This document shows, in pieces, positions 1-8,041 of a DNA stretch of 64,000 nt (positions are counted from its first letter, which is position 1; each line of letters opens with the position of its first letter). The DNA comes from Clostridium algoriphilum (lineage in GTDB: Bacteria > Bacillota > Clostridia > Clostridiales > Clostridiaceae). A program made the position numbers and the translations under genes. The stretch is from the NCBI RefSeq assembly GCF_020443705.1, contig NZ_JAIZZK010000012.1, forward strand, positions 1 to 64,000. The letters run 5' to 3'. The notes below the pieces were generated by a model. It searched no databases. It saw nothing but the letters and a program-made list of their open reading frames with translations, and had not been told where the DNA came from.

Positions 1-468
1 ACAGACAGTAGTATACAAAAAACAAAGTGGGGTAACAACCGCAAATAATGTAAGTATAAGAACTGGAGCTGGAACAAACTATTATGTGCAAGGAAGTTTG
101 AATAATGGGGCCAATGTTACTATTCTTGGTACTGCAAATAACTTTTACAAGATAAGTTACAGTGGTAGAACTGGATATATAAGTGCACAGTATGTAAAAA
201 TAGTATCTAAGCCAGTTGCTGTAGTAAACACATCACAGACAGTAGTATACAAAAAACAAAGTGGGGTAACAACCGCAAATAATGTAAGTATAAGAACTGG
301 AGCTGGAACAAACTATTATGTGCAAGGAAGTTTGAATAATGGGGCTAATGTTGCTATTCTTGGTACTGCAAATAACTTTTACAAGATAAGTTACAGTGGT
401 AAAACAGGGTATATAAGTGCACAGTATGTAAAAATAGTATCTAAACCAGTTGTTGTAGCGGTAAAACA
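1..468 (+). repeat. Tandem 234-bp repeat encoding two SH3b units
   Basis: Bases 1-234 and 235-468 are near-identical. Only a few substitutions were seen, for example Thr to Ala and Arg to Lys in the encoded protein. The period is exactly 78 codons, so copy-number change would keep the frame. More copies may lie upstream of the window. Confidence 0.9.
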
Positions 469-1459
469 GCCCACCGTAGTATACACAACACAGTATGGAT
501 TAACAACTGCGAATAGTTTAAATGTAAGATCTGGTGCGGGCACAAATTATTCTACATTAGGCTATATGGGTATAAACACTAATGTTATAATGCTTGGGGA
601 AGAGAATAATTTTTACAAAATACTGTATAATGATAAAACAAGTTATATAAGTGTGATGTACGTAAGAGTAACAGCAAAGCCGACTACAGTAGCACCTGTG
701 ATAAATACGTCAACAACAAGCAAAACTTCAACAACTAAAAGCACTTACAACTATTCATTAGACCTTTTAACAAGCATTCAGTATGGACTAAAAAATGCGT
801 TAACAGATGTAACTGGGAAATGGTTATTAGCAGACAAAACGCAAATTAAGTATTATGTAGATCCATTGAACGCACAAAGCACAGAACAAAAGTATCAATT
901 TCTAAAATTAAATTACAGTGATGGAATTTCTGCAAGTGATATTAACAGTGTAGTACAAGGTAAAGGTGTATTAAATCAAAAAGGTCAAGCTTTACTAGAT
1001 TCATGCAAAGCAAGTGATGTTAATCCGGCTTATTTAATATCACAGGCATTTTTAGAGACTGGTTATGGTAATTCAAATTTAGCAAATGGTATAATAGTAA
1101 CACAAGTAAACGGTAAGCCTGTAACACCTAAGGTAGTATATAACTTATTTGGTATTGGTGCATTGGATGCAAGTCCTGTAAGGTTAGGGAGTGAGTATGC
1201 ATATAACAATAGTTGGTTTAGTGTAGACCAGGCAATAGCTGGTGGAGCTAATTGGATTTCTAAATACTATATAAACAATACAACTAACAAACAAAACACT
1301 TTATACAAGATGAGGTGGAATCCTTACACTACTGGAACTCACCAATATGCAACTGATATAGGTTGGGCAAGTAAACAAACAAGAAATATAAAAGCAATCA
1401 TGGATAAGTTTTCAAATGCCAATCTATACTTTGAAGTTCCACAGTATTCACTCAAATAA
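2..1459 (+). CDS. SH3-repeat cell-wall glucosaminidase (5' end outside window)
   Basis: Probable secreted peptidoglycan hydrolase. The reading frame is open from base 2, so the start and any signal peptide lie upstream. Three bacterial SH3 (SH3b) domains are visible at about 2-220, 235-455 and 480-690; such domains bind cell-wall peptide. A Ser/Thr-rich linker of about 30 residues follows, then a glucosaminidase-type (GH73-like) domain from about base 980 to the end. Its motif FLETGYGNS contains the expected catalytic glutamate. The first two SH3 units are almost identical at DNA level (234-bp period), while the third is diverged. Family assignment is firm; exact bond specificity is inferred. 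It is codirectional with nothing else nearby and is followed by a hairpin region and a terminator at 1821. Confidence 0.9.
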   Translation, partial: QTVVYKKQSGVTTANNVSIRTGAGTNYYVQGSLNNGANVTILGTANNFYKISYSGRTGYISAQYVKIVSKPVAVVNTSQTVVYKKQSGVTTANNVSIRTGAGTNYYVQGSLNNGANVAILGTANNFYKISYSGKTGYISAQYVKIVSKPVVVAVKQPTVVYTTQYGLTTANSLNVRSGAGTNYSTLGYMGINTNVIMLGEENNFYKILYNDKTSYISVMYVRVTAKPTTVAPVINTSTTSKTSTTKSTYNYSLDLLTSIQYGLKNALTDVTGKWLLADKTQIKYYVDPLNAQSTEQKYQFLKLNYSDGISASDINSVVQGKGVLNQKGQALLDSCKASDVNPAYLISQAFLETGYGNSNLANGIIVTQVNGKPVTPKVVYNLFGIGALDASPVRLGSEYAYNNSWFSVDQAIAGGANWISKYYINNTTNKQNTLYKMRWNPYTTGTHQYATDIGWASKQTRNIKAIMDKFSNANLYFEVPQYSLK

Positions 1460-1495
1460 TGTGAGGTAGTCTGGGGAATAAATTCACTAATTATT

Positions 1496-1696
1496 ATGTG
1501 TACCCATAGTGATCTTATAGCAATTGCAAAAAGAATTACAGGCAATATGTTAAATGGATATAAAACTGGAGCTGTTTTGATCCTAGTAATATTGATATTA
1601 GAATATTTTATAATAACAATAATTAATAATTATATGCCATTTCTGTTAGGGAAAAGAAAAAAACAAATTAAAACATCAAATACTGTAAAATTTTAA
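1496..1696 (+). CDS. Doubtful small membrane ORF
   Basis: A 66-codon reading frame starting 36 bp after the glucosaminidase stop. It would encode one hydrophobic segment (about residues 24-46) followed by a basic tail (GKRKKQIK). There is no good ribosome binding site before the first ATG, and the family is not recognised. It could be a real small membrane protein, a relic, or chance in AT-rich DNA. Only the single-span topology is visible. Confidence 0.2.
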   Translation: MCTHSDLIAIAKRITGNMLNGYKTGAVLILVILILEYFIITIINNYMPFLLGKRKKQIKTSNTVKF

Positions 1697-1729
1697 ATAA
1701 ATACTACAGTTAGTTCATAATAAAATAAA

Positions 1730-1764
1730 ACTACCAAACGCATATCAGTATGCAGTTCGGTAGT
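1730..1764. repeat. REP-like hairpin, copy A
   Basis: An imperfect palindrome with outer arms ACTACC/GGTAGT and an inner GCAT/ATGC pair, containing TGCAGTTCGGTAGT. Related elements are at 5593, 8956 and 60380. This copy lies just left of the duplicated RAYT-comM-dprA block. Confidence 0.65.
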
Positions 1765-1820
1765 TGCTGTAGCTTAGAATTAGTCTGCAGTTTAAGCAAG
1801 TAGAGTAGAATTCATAATAT

Positions 1821-1866
1821 AGCATAAAGAATGGGATTCTTTAGTTCTATCTTTATGCTTTTTTCC
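1821..1866 (+). terminator. Rho-independent terminator
   Basis: A 10-bp stem AGCATAAAGA/TCTTTATGCT with a 20-nt loop, followed by a run of T. It would end plus-strand transcripts from the glucosaminidase side. Confidence 0.75.
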
Positions 1867-1899
1867 TGGTGTATAGACAAAAATATTTTTTTACATCCA

Positions 1900-1928
1900 T
1901 TGTGTTTTTTTACATTAAGACATATAAT
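1900..1928 (+). promoter_or_regulatory. Promoter of the 43-codon gene, copy 1
   Basis: Sigma-A-like: -35 TTGTGT, 17-bp spacer, -10 TATAAT. It is 55 bp upstream of the ATG at 1984 and is conserved in the second copy. Confidence 0.6.
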
Positions 1929-1983
1929 CTATATATAAGCTTATATGAAAATAATCTATTAATTGTGAGAGGATGTAATCGTT

Positions 1984-2115
1984 ATGATGGAATTTATAAT
2001 TATTGCAATTGTGTTAACTAGTACGTATATTTTATTAGGTAGTTTAATAAAAGTAGCTGGTAAGTCTACCCCTACAATTCCAAATATTAGCCATTATGAA
2101 CATAGAGCCGTTTAA
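1984..2115 (+). CDS. 43-residue single-span membrane peptide, copy 1
   Basis: A small gene with a clear ribosome binding site (GAGAGGA about 10 bp upstream of ATG) and a good promoter. The peptide starts MMEFIIIAIVLTSTYILLG, a hydrophobic span, and ends in a polar tail NISHYEHRAV. The second copy differs by one silent change and one Ile to Met change. The family is not recognised. Possibilities are a small membrane regulator, a type I toxin-like peptide or a passenger of the duplicated block; nothing in the sequence decides between them. It is convergent with dprA. Confidence 0.55.
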   Translation: MMEFIIIAIVLTSTYILLGSLIKVAGKSTPTIPNISHYEHRAV

Positions 2116-2241
2116 TAAAGCAAAAGACCTAAGGCTATAAGTTCGACTTGAATTTATTTGATCTATTTTACAACATTATTCATTTTTAGTTATTCTTTAA
2201 ATAAATCTGAAATTTATATATATTTCATTGTTCCCGCTACA

Positions 2242-2290
2242 CGGCTGTCGCTCTTTGATGTTCACTCTCCGTTAACAGCCTGCCGTGGGG
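2242..2290. repeat. Palindromic end sequence downstream of dprA
   Basis: CACGGC/GCCGTG arms enclose a loop containing TTCACTCTCCGTTAACAG. The sequence recurs at about 6410-6470, and a diverged version lies at 9110-9150. It sits just after the dprA stop on the minus strand and may act as its transcript end or as an element end. Confidence 0.5.
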
Positions 2291-2313
2291 GCTTTGCAAT
2301 TCTGTTTGCTAAT

Positions 2314-3411
2314 TCATTGCTTTTTTAAAAAACCACCCACATTTATTATCCTACCCTTCAATTCCATTATTGATATAGTTTCTAAAATATCCGACTTATT
2401 CTTTTTTAAATGGAGTAACAATTCACCTAATGTCATAGGATTATCTTCTATTTTCATAAGTATAGCTTTCTCAAGTGAAGTTAAATCATCACCTATTGAT
2501 TCTGAATTTTGTATTTTATTATTTACCCTTGGCTTCCTCATAGGATCTAACAATAGTTGGGAAGGATTTAAATATATTTTAGCACCTTTATCGATTAGTT
2601 TATTTGTGCCTAAACTTTCTCCACTATAAATACTATTGGGAGCCGCAAACACTTGCCTATTTTGTTCCTTCGCGTAAGCTGCAGTCAAAAGAGAACCACT
2701 TTTTTCTCCTGCTTCCACCACTAAAAGTTTTTTACACCAAGCACTTATTAGTCTGTTTCTCATTGGAAAATGTTTAGCGTCTGGTTTTGTCCCCGGTGGA
2801 TACTCTGAAATAACCGCCCCTTTTTCTATAATTCTCTGCATAAGTTCTACATGCTCCTTTGGATAACATATATCTAAACCACAACCCAGTATAGCTATAG
2901 TATATCCATTCGCTTTTAAACAAGCTGTATGCGCATAACCATCTACACCCTTTGCCATTCCACTAATAACTGAGATGTTATTTTCGGCTAAAAACTCCCC
3001 TGCTTCTACTGTTAATCTTTTGCCGTAATCAGTACATCTTCGGCTACCAACAATAGCTATTCCCATACTATCTTCTATAATATTTCCTCTATAATATAAA
3101 ATAACTGGAGCTTTCTTAATGCCCTTTACCTCAAATGGATATAAAGAATCTCCATATGTTAATACATGTATATTTAATTTCCCACATTTCTTTAAAATTT
3201 CTTCTGACTCTACTAAAGATTTAGAATTAAAGATTGTATCTGCAGTAACGCTTCCTATCCCTTTTATATCTATAAGTTCAAATTTGGTGGCTTTATAAAT
3301 GTTTTGTGGATTTTCAAAAACATTCAACAATATTTTTGCAATTACTGGTCCTATGCCATTAATTTGTGATAACCATATCCAATAAACTAAATTGCTATCA
3401 TATGCATCCAT
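2314..3411 (-). CDS. dprA: DNA-processing protein DprA
   Basis: DprA binds incoming single-stranded DNA in natural transformation and loads RecA. The 365-residue protein has the full architecture. Helix-hairpin-helix segments lie at about 12-60. The Rossmann-like DprA core at about 80-290 has GSRR (122-125), SGMAKGVD (150-157), SEYPPG (202-207) and FPMRNR (215-220). A C-terminal winged helix spans about 305-365. The start ATG lies one base after the comM stop, with a GGTGGTGAT site inside comM, so the two are cotranscribed. Clostridial dprA usually lies next to topA; here it lies behind a transposase-like gene. A decayed second copy is at 6488-7336. Confidence 0.95.
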   Translation of the reverse strand: MDAYDSNLVYWIWLSQINGIGPVIAKILLNVFENPQNIYKATKFELIDIKGIGSVTADTIFNSKSLVESEEILKKCGKLNIHVLTYGDSLYPFEVKGIKKAPVILYYRGNIIEDSMGIAIVGSRRCTDYGKRLTVEAGEFLAENNISVISGMAKGVDGYAHTACLKANGYTIAILGCGLDICYPKEHVELMQRIIEKGAVISEYPPGTKPDAKHFPMRNRLISAWCKKLLVVEAGEKSGSLLTAAYAKEQNRQVFAAPNSIYSGESLGTNKLIDKGAKIYLNPSQLLLDPMRKPRVNNKIQNSESIGDDLTSLEKAILMKIEDNPMTLGELLLHLKKNKSDILETISIMELKGRIINVGGFLKKQ

Positions 3412-3412
3412 A

Positions 3413-4951
3413 TTAAATCACCACCATATTCACTCGCTCTTTTTCCAAATCTCTACACATTAAGGCCTTGGCAATATGACGTTTACTTAAATTCTCTACA
3501 CCATCCATATCTGCAAAAGTTCTTGCTACTTTTAAAAATTTATGGAAAGTCCTTGCGCTGTAATTAAATCTATCAAAGGCCATTTGTAAAAGCTTTTTAC
3601 TTTCATCCTCTAGTACACAAAATTCTTTAATTAACGCAGGTGTCATTTCTGCGTTCGAATTTATCTCTTCAATATTTTTATATCTTTCCCTTTGTATATT
3701 TCTAGCAAACTCTACTTTTTGTCTTAATTCACTGGAACTAGTCCCTTTAGAATTATCAGAGAGCTGCATGAAATCTACAGGAAGAACATATTTTTGGATA
3801 TCTATCCTGTCGAGCATTGGTCCTGATATTTTCTGCCTATATTTTAAAACTTCGTAATCCGTACAATGACATCTTTGTTGCCCATAATAGCCACATGAAC
3901 AAGGATTCATAGCAGCAATAAGCATGAAACTTGAAGGATAAACATTAGTATACTTAACTCTAGCAATAGTGACACTATTATCTTCCATTGGCTGTCTTAA
4001 CGCATCTAAAGTTTTCTTATTAAACTCCGCAATTTCATCTAAAAATAATACACCGTTATGAGCAAGTGAAATTTCTCCTGGCATAGCATTGTTTCCACCA
4101 CCTACAAGAGAATTCATTGACGCATTGTGATGTGGAGCTCTAAAAGGTCTTTCCGTTATTAATGTACCTTTATTTTTTAAAACTCCAGATACACTATATA
4201 TTTTTGTTACTTCTAAAGCCTCTTTTTCTGTCATTGATGGCAGAATTGATGGTAGTCTTTTAGCTATCATTGATTTGCCACACCCAGGAGCCCCAGACAT
4301 AATTAAATTATGACCTCCGGCTGCTGTTGCTACAATAAATTCTATAATACCATCTTGACCTTGGACATCCTGGAAATCAAATAAATATGGCCTTTGTATT
4401 ACATGCTCACATTTCAGATCTTCTAAAGAGGTGTAAGGACTTACCCCTTCTAAAAAGGAAATTACTTCTGTAAGTTTTTCAAATCCAAATATATTTATGC
4501 CTTTAACTAAAGAAGCCTCACGTATATTTTCCTTAGGAACAACTAAGTTAGTAATTCCCCTTTTCTTAGCTTCTATCGTCATAGGCAAAATCCCTGAGCA
4601 TGCTCTTATATCTGCATTTAAAGATAGCTCTCCAATGAACCCAAATGTCTCAATCTCTTCTACATTTATTTGTTTTGATTGTATTAATAGTCCTATTGCC
4701 ATAGCTAAATCAAAGTGAGATCCACTCTTTTTGATATCCCCTGGCGAAAGATTTATAACAATTTTCATTCTTGGAAACTCATATTTAACATGTATAATGG
4801 AAGCCTCAAGCCTCTCCTTCGCTTCTTTTACAGAGGCATCCCCAAGTCCGACAATTGATACAGACGGCTGGCCGTATATTGTGTCTGTTTCTATTTTTAC
4901 AACATACCCATCTATTCCACTTATAGCGAACCCATTAACTACTGCTGCCAT
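3413..4951 (-). CDS. comM: ComM/YifB-type Mg-chelatase-like AAA+ ATPase
   Basis: 512 residues. ComM is a hexameric branch-migration helicase that aids integration of transformed ssDNA. The N-terminal Lon-like fold (1-180) is followed by Walker A GAPGCGKS (about 220-227), Walker B VLFLDEIAEF (about 301-310), a Cys-rich stretch CSCGYYGQQRCHC (about 355-367) and the Mg-chelatase C-terminal domain. The ATG at 4951 is chosen because GGAGGT lies 7 bp upstream; a longer in-frame start lacks such a site. It overlaps the end of the RAYT gene by 17 bp and abuts dprA, so the three genes look translationally coupled. The helicase role is known for proteobacterial ComM and inferred here. Confidence 0.95.
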   Translation of the reverse strand: MAAVVNGFAISGIDGYVVKIETDTIYGQPSVSIVGLGDASVKEAKERLEASIIHVKYEFPRMKIVINLSPGDIKKSGSHFDLAMAIGLLIQSKQINVEEIETFGFIGELSLNADIRACSGILPMTIEAKKRGITNLVVPKENIREASLVKGINIFGFEKLTEVISFLEGVSPYTSLEDLKCEHVIQRPYLFDFQDVQGQDGIIEFIVATAAGGHNLIMSGAPGCGKSMIAKRLPSILPSMTEKEALEVTKIYSVSGVLKNKGTLITERPFRAPHHNASMNSLVGGGNNAMPGEISLAHNGVLFLDEIAEFNKKTLDALRQPMEDNSVTIARVKYTNVYPSSFMLIAAMNPCSCGYYGQQRCHCTDYEVLKYRQKISGPMLDRIDIQKYVLPVDFMQLSDNSKGTSSSELRQKVEFARNIQRERYKNIEEINSNAEMTPALIKEFCVLEDESKKLLQMAFDRFNYSARTFHKFLKVARTFADMDGVENLSKRHIAKALMCRDLEKERVNMVVI

Positions 4952-5525
4952 TAACAATACCTCCTTGCACCAAATCAACCTTTATTTTTATATTACTTTC
5001 AACAAAATCCCTGTATAACTTATGTTTATTCTCTTCTTTGAAATACAAAAAAATTCTCTCTGATGCAATTAGTTTTTCCTTTTCCTCCCCTACATATATT
5101 TTGTAACTAGACCACGGGTATTCTTCTGGATTTTTAACCATGTTAGCTCTTACTGGATTTAAGTGTATGTATCTACTTGTAGAAAGTAATTGTTCGTCAG
5201 TTTCAATAACTTCTGAATGATATCTATCTTGAAACAAATGTCCTATATAATTATATGTTTTGTTAAAGTATTGAGCATATATCTGATTAATTCTTTTCAT
5301 TATCTGCGAAATACTATCATCTAAAGTTTTTATTTGTAAATGTATGTGGTTCGTCATTAAACAGTAACTATATAATTCAAATGGTAATTTCTCCATTACC
5401 TCCTTTACTATTGCAAGGAATATTATATAATCTTCTTCAGCTTTAAATAGATCACTTCTTCTATTACCCCTACATGTAATATGATGAATTGACCCTGGAT
5501 ACCAATCACTCTTTTTTCTGACCAT
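4935..5525 (-). CDS. REP-associated tyrosine transposase (RAYT), Y1/HUH family
   Basis: A 196-residue HUH single-strand endonuclease of the IS200-related Y1 family. Visible are the early WYPGSIHHITCRGNRR motif, the HUH motif NHIHL (H60, H62), candidate catalytic tyrosines Y83/Y86 in QIYAQYF, and the RAYT signature RYIHLNPVRANMV with PWSSY. RAYTs cut and join ssDNA at REP palindromes and usually do not mobilise as classical IS elements. Its 3' end overlaps the comM start by 17 bp. A REP-like hairpin lies 68 bp upstream at 5593. A diverged, broken homologue is at 8025-8761. Family assignment is strong; activity and target are inferred. Confidence 0.92.
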   Translation of the reverse strand: MVRKKSDWYPGSIHHITCRGNRRSDLFKAEEDYIIFLAIVKEVMEKLPFELYSYCLMTNHIHLQIKTLDDSISQIMKRINQIYAQYFNKTYNYIGHLFQDRYHSEVIETDEQLLSTSRYIHLNPVRANMVKNPEEYPWSSYKIYVGEEKEKLIASERIFLYFKEENKHKLYRDFVESNIKIKVDLVQGGIVNGSSS

Positions 5526-5592
5526 ATTTTTATTCTCCTACTATATATTTATTTGTTTAAATTATATCCAAATATTTTTTTAATAAACAAAA

Positions 5593-5626
5593 ACTACCCA
5601 AATGCATCACTTTGCAGTTCGGTAGT
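5593..5626. repeat. REP-like hairpin, copy B
   Basis: ACTACC/GGTAGT arms with inner TGCA motifs, 68 bp upstream of the RAYT gene. It shares TGCAGTTCGGTAGT with copy A and continues into the conserved module at 5632. Confidence 0.65.
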
Positions 5627-5631
5627 TTTCT

Positions 5632-5765
5632 ATGCTGGCTGTCGCCAAGTCTTTTTGTTTCTATTTTTTTTCTTAAATTTCCTAACTTTTCAACCTAACT
5701 TTTTCGACTCTAAATTCGCATCAAATGTTCCATTTTTGCCTAGCTTCCGCTTGCCTAGTTTATGC
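5632..5765. repeat. Dispersed noncoding repeat module, copy 1
   Basis: Starts GGCTGTCGCCAAGT and includes ACTTTTTCGACTCTAAATTC and GCCTAGCTTCCG. A clearly related stretch is at 9003-9115. Both lie directly after a REP-like hairpin. It is followed by GGTGCCTGACACGACCC, a motif of a kind often seen near Y1 transposase genes in Firmicutes (recalled, not checked). Confidence 0.6.
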
Positions 5766-5795
5766 ATTCCCATATACTAGGTGCCTGACACGACC

Positions 5796-6044
5796 CCTTT
5801 CCAATATATGGTTGAACGAAGTGAATCATCCATGTATTGGTTGCTATTTCTTTTTTGTTTTGGTCTATTTCGTATGAAATGACAGAAAGCTTACCACCAT
5901 TTATTGAAATGCTTTCAAAGTTTTGTATCTGGCTACGTACTGGTCTAGTTGCATCAGTTGGGTCTGGTCCATAAATAGCAGCATGTGATCTTTATTCAAT
6001 CTTACTTTGCTTAAACTCAACGGTTAAACTTTCCCCTAATATTG
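5796..6044 (-). pseudogene. Unidentified coding relic between the two block copies
   Basis: The minus strand reads as a protein-like stretch that includes FESISINGGKLSVISYEID, with one in-frame stop and no start. It is faintly reminiscent of the C-terminal tail of secreted metallophosphoesterases, but I do not assign it. It ends exactly where the second copy of the duplicated block begins (6045), so it marks old DNA at the insertion or duplication joint. Confidence 0.4.
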
Positions 6045-6076
6045 GGTGTATAGACAAAAATATTTTTTTACATCCA

Positions 6077-6105
6077 TTGTGTTTTTTTACATTAAGACAT
6101 ATAAT
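6077..6105 (+). promoter_or_regulatory. Promoter of the 43-codon gene, copy 2
   Basis: The same TTGTGT, 17-bp spacer and TATAAT as copy 1, conserved although the neighbouring large genes have decayed. Confidence 0.6.
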
Positions 6106-6160
6106 CTATATATAAGCTTATATGAAAATAATCTATTAATTGTGAGAGGATGTAATCGTT

Positions 6161-6292
6161 ATGATGGAATTTATAATTATTGCAATTGTGTTAACTAGTA
6201 CGTATATTTTATTAGGTAGCTTAATAAAAGTAGCTGGTAAGTCTACCCCTACAATGCCAAATATTAGCCATTATGAACATAGAGCCGTTTAA
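6161..6292 (+). CDS. 43-residue single-span membrane peptide, copy 2
   Basis: Same gene as at 1984, with the same ribosome binding site and promoter. It differs at two bases only: one silent, and one giving Met for Ile in the TPTIPNIS segment. Its integrity contrasts with the three broken genes opposite it, which suggests either recent duplication or selection on the small gene. Function unknown. Confidence 0.5.
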   Translation: MMEFIIIAIVLTSTYILLGSLIKVAGKSTPTMPNISHYEHRAV

Positions 6293-6487
6293 TAAAGCAA
6301 AAGACCTAAGGCTATAAGTTCGACTTGAATTTATTTGATCTATTTTACAACATTATTCATTTTTAGTTATTCTTTAAATAAATCTGAAATTTATATATAT
6401 TTCATTGTTCCCGCTACATGGCTGCTCTTTGATGTTCACTCTCCGTTAACAGCCTGCCGTGGGGGCTTTGCAATTCTGTTTGCTAAT

Positions 6488-7336
6488 TCATTGCTTTTTT
6501 AAAAACCCACCCACATTTATTTTCCTACCCTTCAATTCCATTATTGATATAGTTTCTAAAATATCCGACTTATTCTTTTTTAAATTGAGTAACAATTCAC
6601 CTAATGTCATAGGATTATCTTCTATTTTCATAAGTATAGCTTTCTCAAGTGAAGTTAAATCTTCACCTATTGATTTTGAATTTTGTATTTTATTATCTAC
6701 CCTTGGCTTCCTCATAGGATCTAACAATAGTTGGGAAGGATTTAGATATATTTTAGCACCTTCATCGATTAGTTTATTTGTGCCTAAACTTTCTCTACTA
6801 TAAATACTATTGGGAGCCCCAAACACTTGTCTATTTTGTTCCTTCGCGTAAGCTGCAGTCAAAAGAGAACCACTTTCACTTTTTTCTCCTGCTTCCACCA
6901 CTAAAAGTTTTTTTACACCAAGCACCTATTAGTCTGTTTCTTATTGGAAAATCATTACCATTTGGTTTTGTCCCCGGTGGATATTCTGAAATAACTGCAC
7001 CTTTTTCTATAATTTTCTGCATAAGTTCTACATGCTCCTTTGGATAACATATATCTAAACCACAACCCAGTATAGCTATACTATATCCATTTGCTTTTAA
7101 ACAAGCTGCATGTGCATACACATCTACACCCTTTGCCATTCCACTAATAACCGAGATGTTATTTTCGGCTAAAAACTCCCCTGCTTCTACTGTTAATCTT
7201 TTGCCGTAATTAGTACATCTTCGGCTACCAACAATAGCTATTCCCATACTATCTTCTATAATATTTCCTCTATAATATAATTAACTGGAGCTTTCTTAAT
7301 GTCCTTTACCTCAATAGTGTATGAAAAATTATCCAT
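6488..7336 (-). pseudogene. dprA: Broken second copy of dprA
   Basis: Close homologue of the intact dprA at 2314. The N-terminal helix-hairpin-helix part is deleted (about 260 bp). One T is missing near 7280 (frameshift), and an extra T in a poly-T run near 6910 causes a second frameshift. A 6-bp duplication near 6877 gives GEKSESGS instead of GEKSGS. The Rossmann core is split over two frames (6876-7247 and 6488-6925). It cannot encode a normal DprA. Confidence 0.9.
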
Positions 7337-7337
7337 G

Positions 7338-8041
7338 TTAAATCACCACCATATTCACTCGCTCTTTTTCCAAATCTCTACACATTAAGGCCTTGGCAAT
7401 GTTACGCTTACTTAAATTCTCTACACCATCCATATCTGCAAAAGTTCTTGCTACTTTTAAAAATTTATGAAAAGTCCTTGCGCTATAATTATATCTATCA
7501 AATGCCATTTGAAGAAGCTTGTGTAAGGACTTACCCCTTCTAAAAAGGAAATTACTTCTGTGAGTTTTTCAAATCCAAAAATATTTATGCCTTTTACTAA
7601 AGAAGCCTCACGTATATTTTCCTTAGGAACAACTAAGTTAGTAATTCCCCTTTTCTTAGCTTCTATTGTCATAGGTAAAATTCCTGAGCATGCTCTTATA
7701 TCTGCATTTAAAGAGAGCTCGTAGGTAAAGCCAAAGTTCTCAATTTCGACCACATTAATTTGTTTTGATTGTATTAATAGTCCTACTGCCATAGCTAAAT
7801 CAAAGTGAGATCCGCTCTTTTTTATATCCCCTGGTGAAAGATTTATAACAATTTTCATTCTTGGAAACTCATATTTAACATATAGAATGGCAGCCTCAAG
7901 TCTCTCCTTCGCTTCTTTTACAGAGGCATCACCAAGTCCAACAATTGATACGGACGGTTGACCGTATATTGTGTCTGTTTCTATTTTTACAACATACCCA
8001 TCTATCCCACTTATAGCAAACCCGTTAACTACTGCAGCCAT
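7338..8041 (-). pseudogene. comM: Broken second copy of comM
   Basis: The first about 176 codons match the intact comM closely (about 8 differences counted by eye). About 830 bp, including Walker A and Walker B, are deleted. The junction at about 7520 joins to the last about 60 codons out of frame. The ATG at 8041 and the overlap with the RAYT relic are kept. It cannot make an ATPase. Confidence 0.9.

Larger units (their letters stand above)
1868..5580. repeat. Duplicated block, copy 1 (intact)
   Basis: Starting at GGTGTATAGAC, this segment is repeated with a 4177-bp offset from base 6045. It contains the promoter, the 43-codon gene, dprA, comM and the RAYT gene. Copy 1 is intact. The left boundary is sharp, immediately after the terminator at 1821. 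The right boundary, beyond the RAYT gene, is less clear. Confidence 0.85.

Noticed and set aside
2285-2629. Plus-strand open frames opposite dprA, comM, capD, gmd and other genes
   Set aside because: They are antisense to well-conserved proteins, lack ribosome sites and follow the AT-rich codon pattern of the real genes.
6488-7336. A second functional dprA in two overlapping pieces
   Set aside because: The pieces are one gene split by single-base indels in T runs and lacking the N-terminal domain; it is decay, not a split gene.
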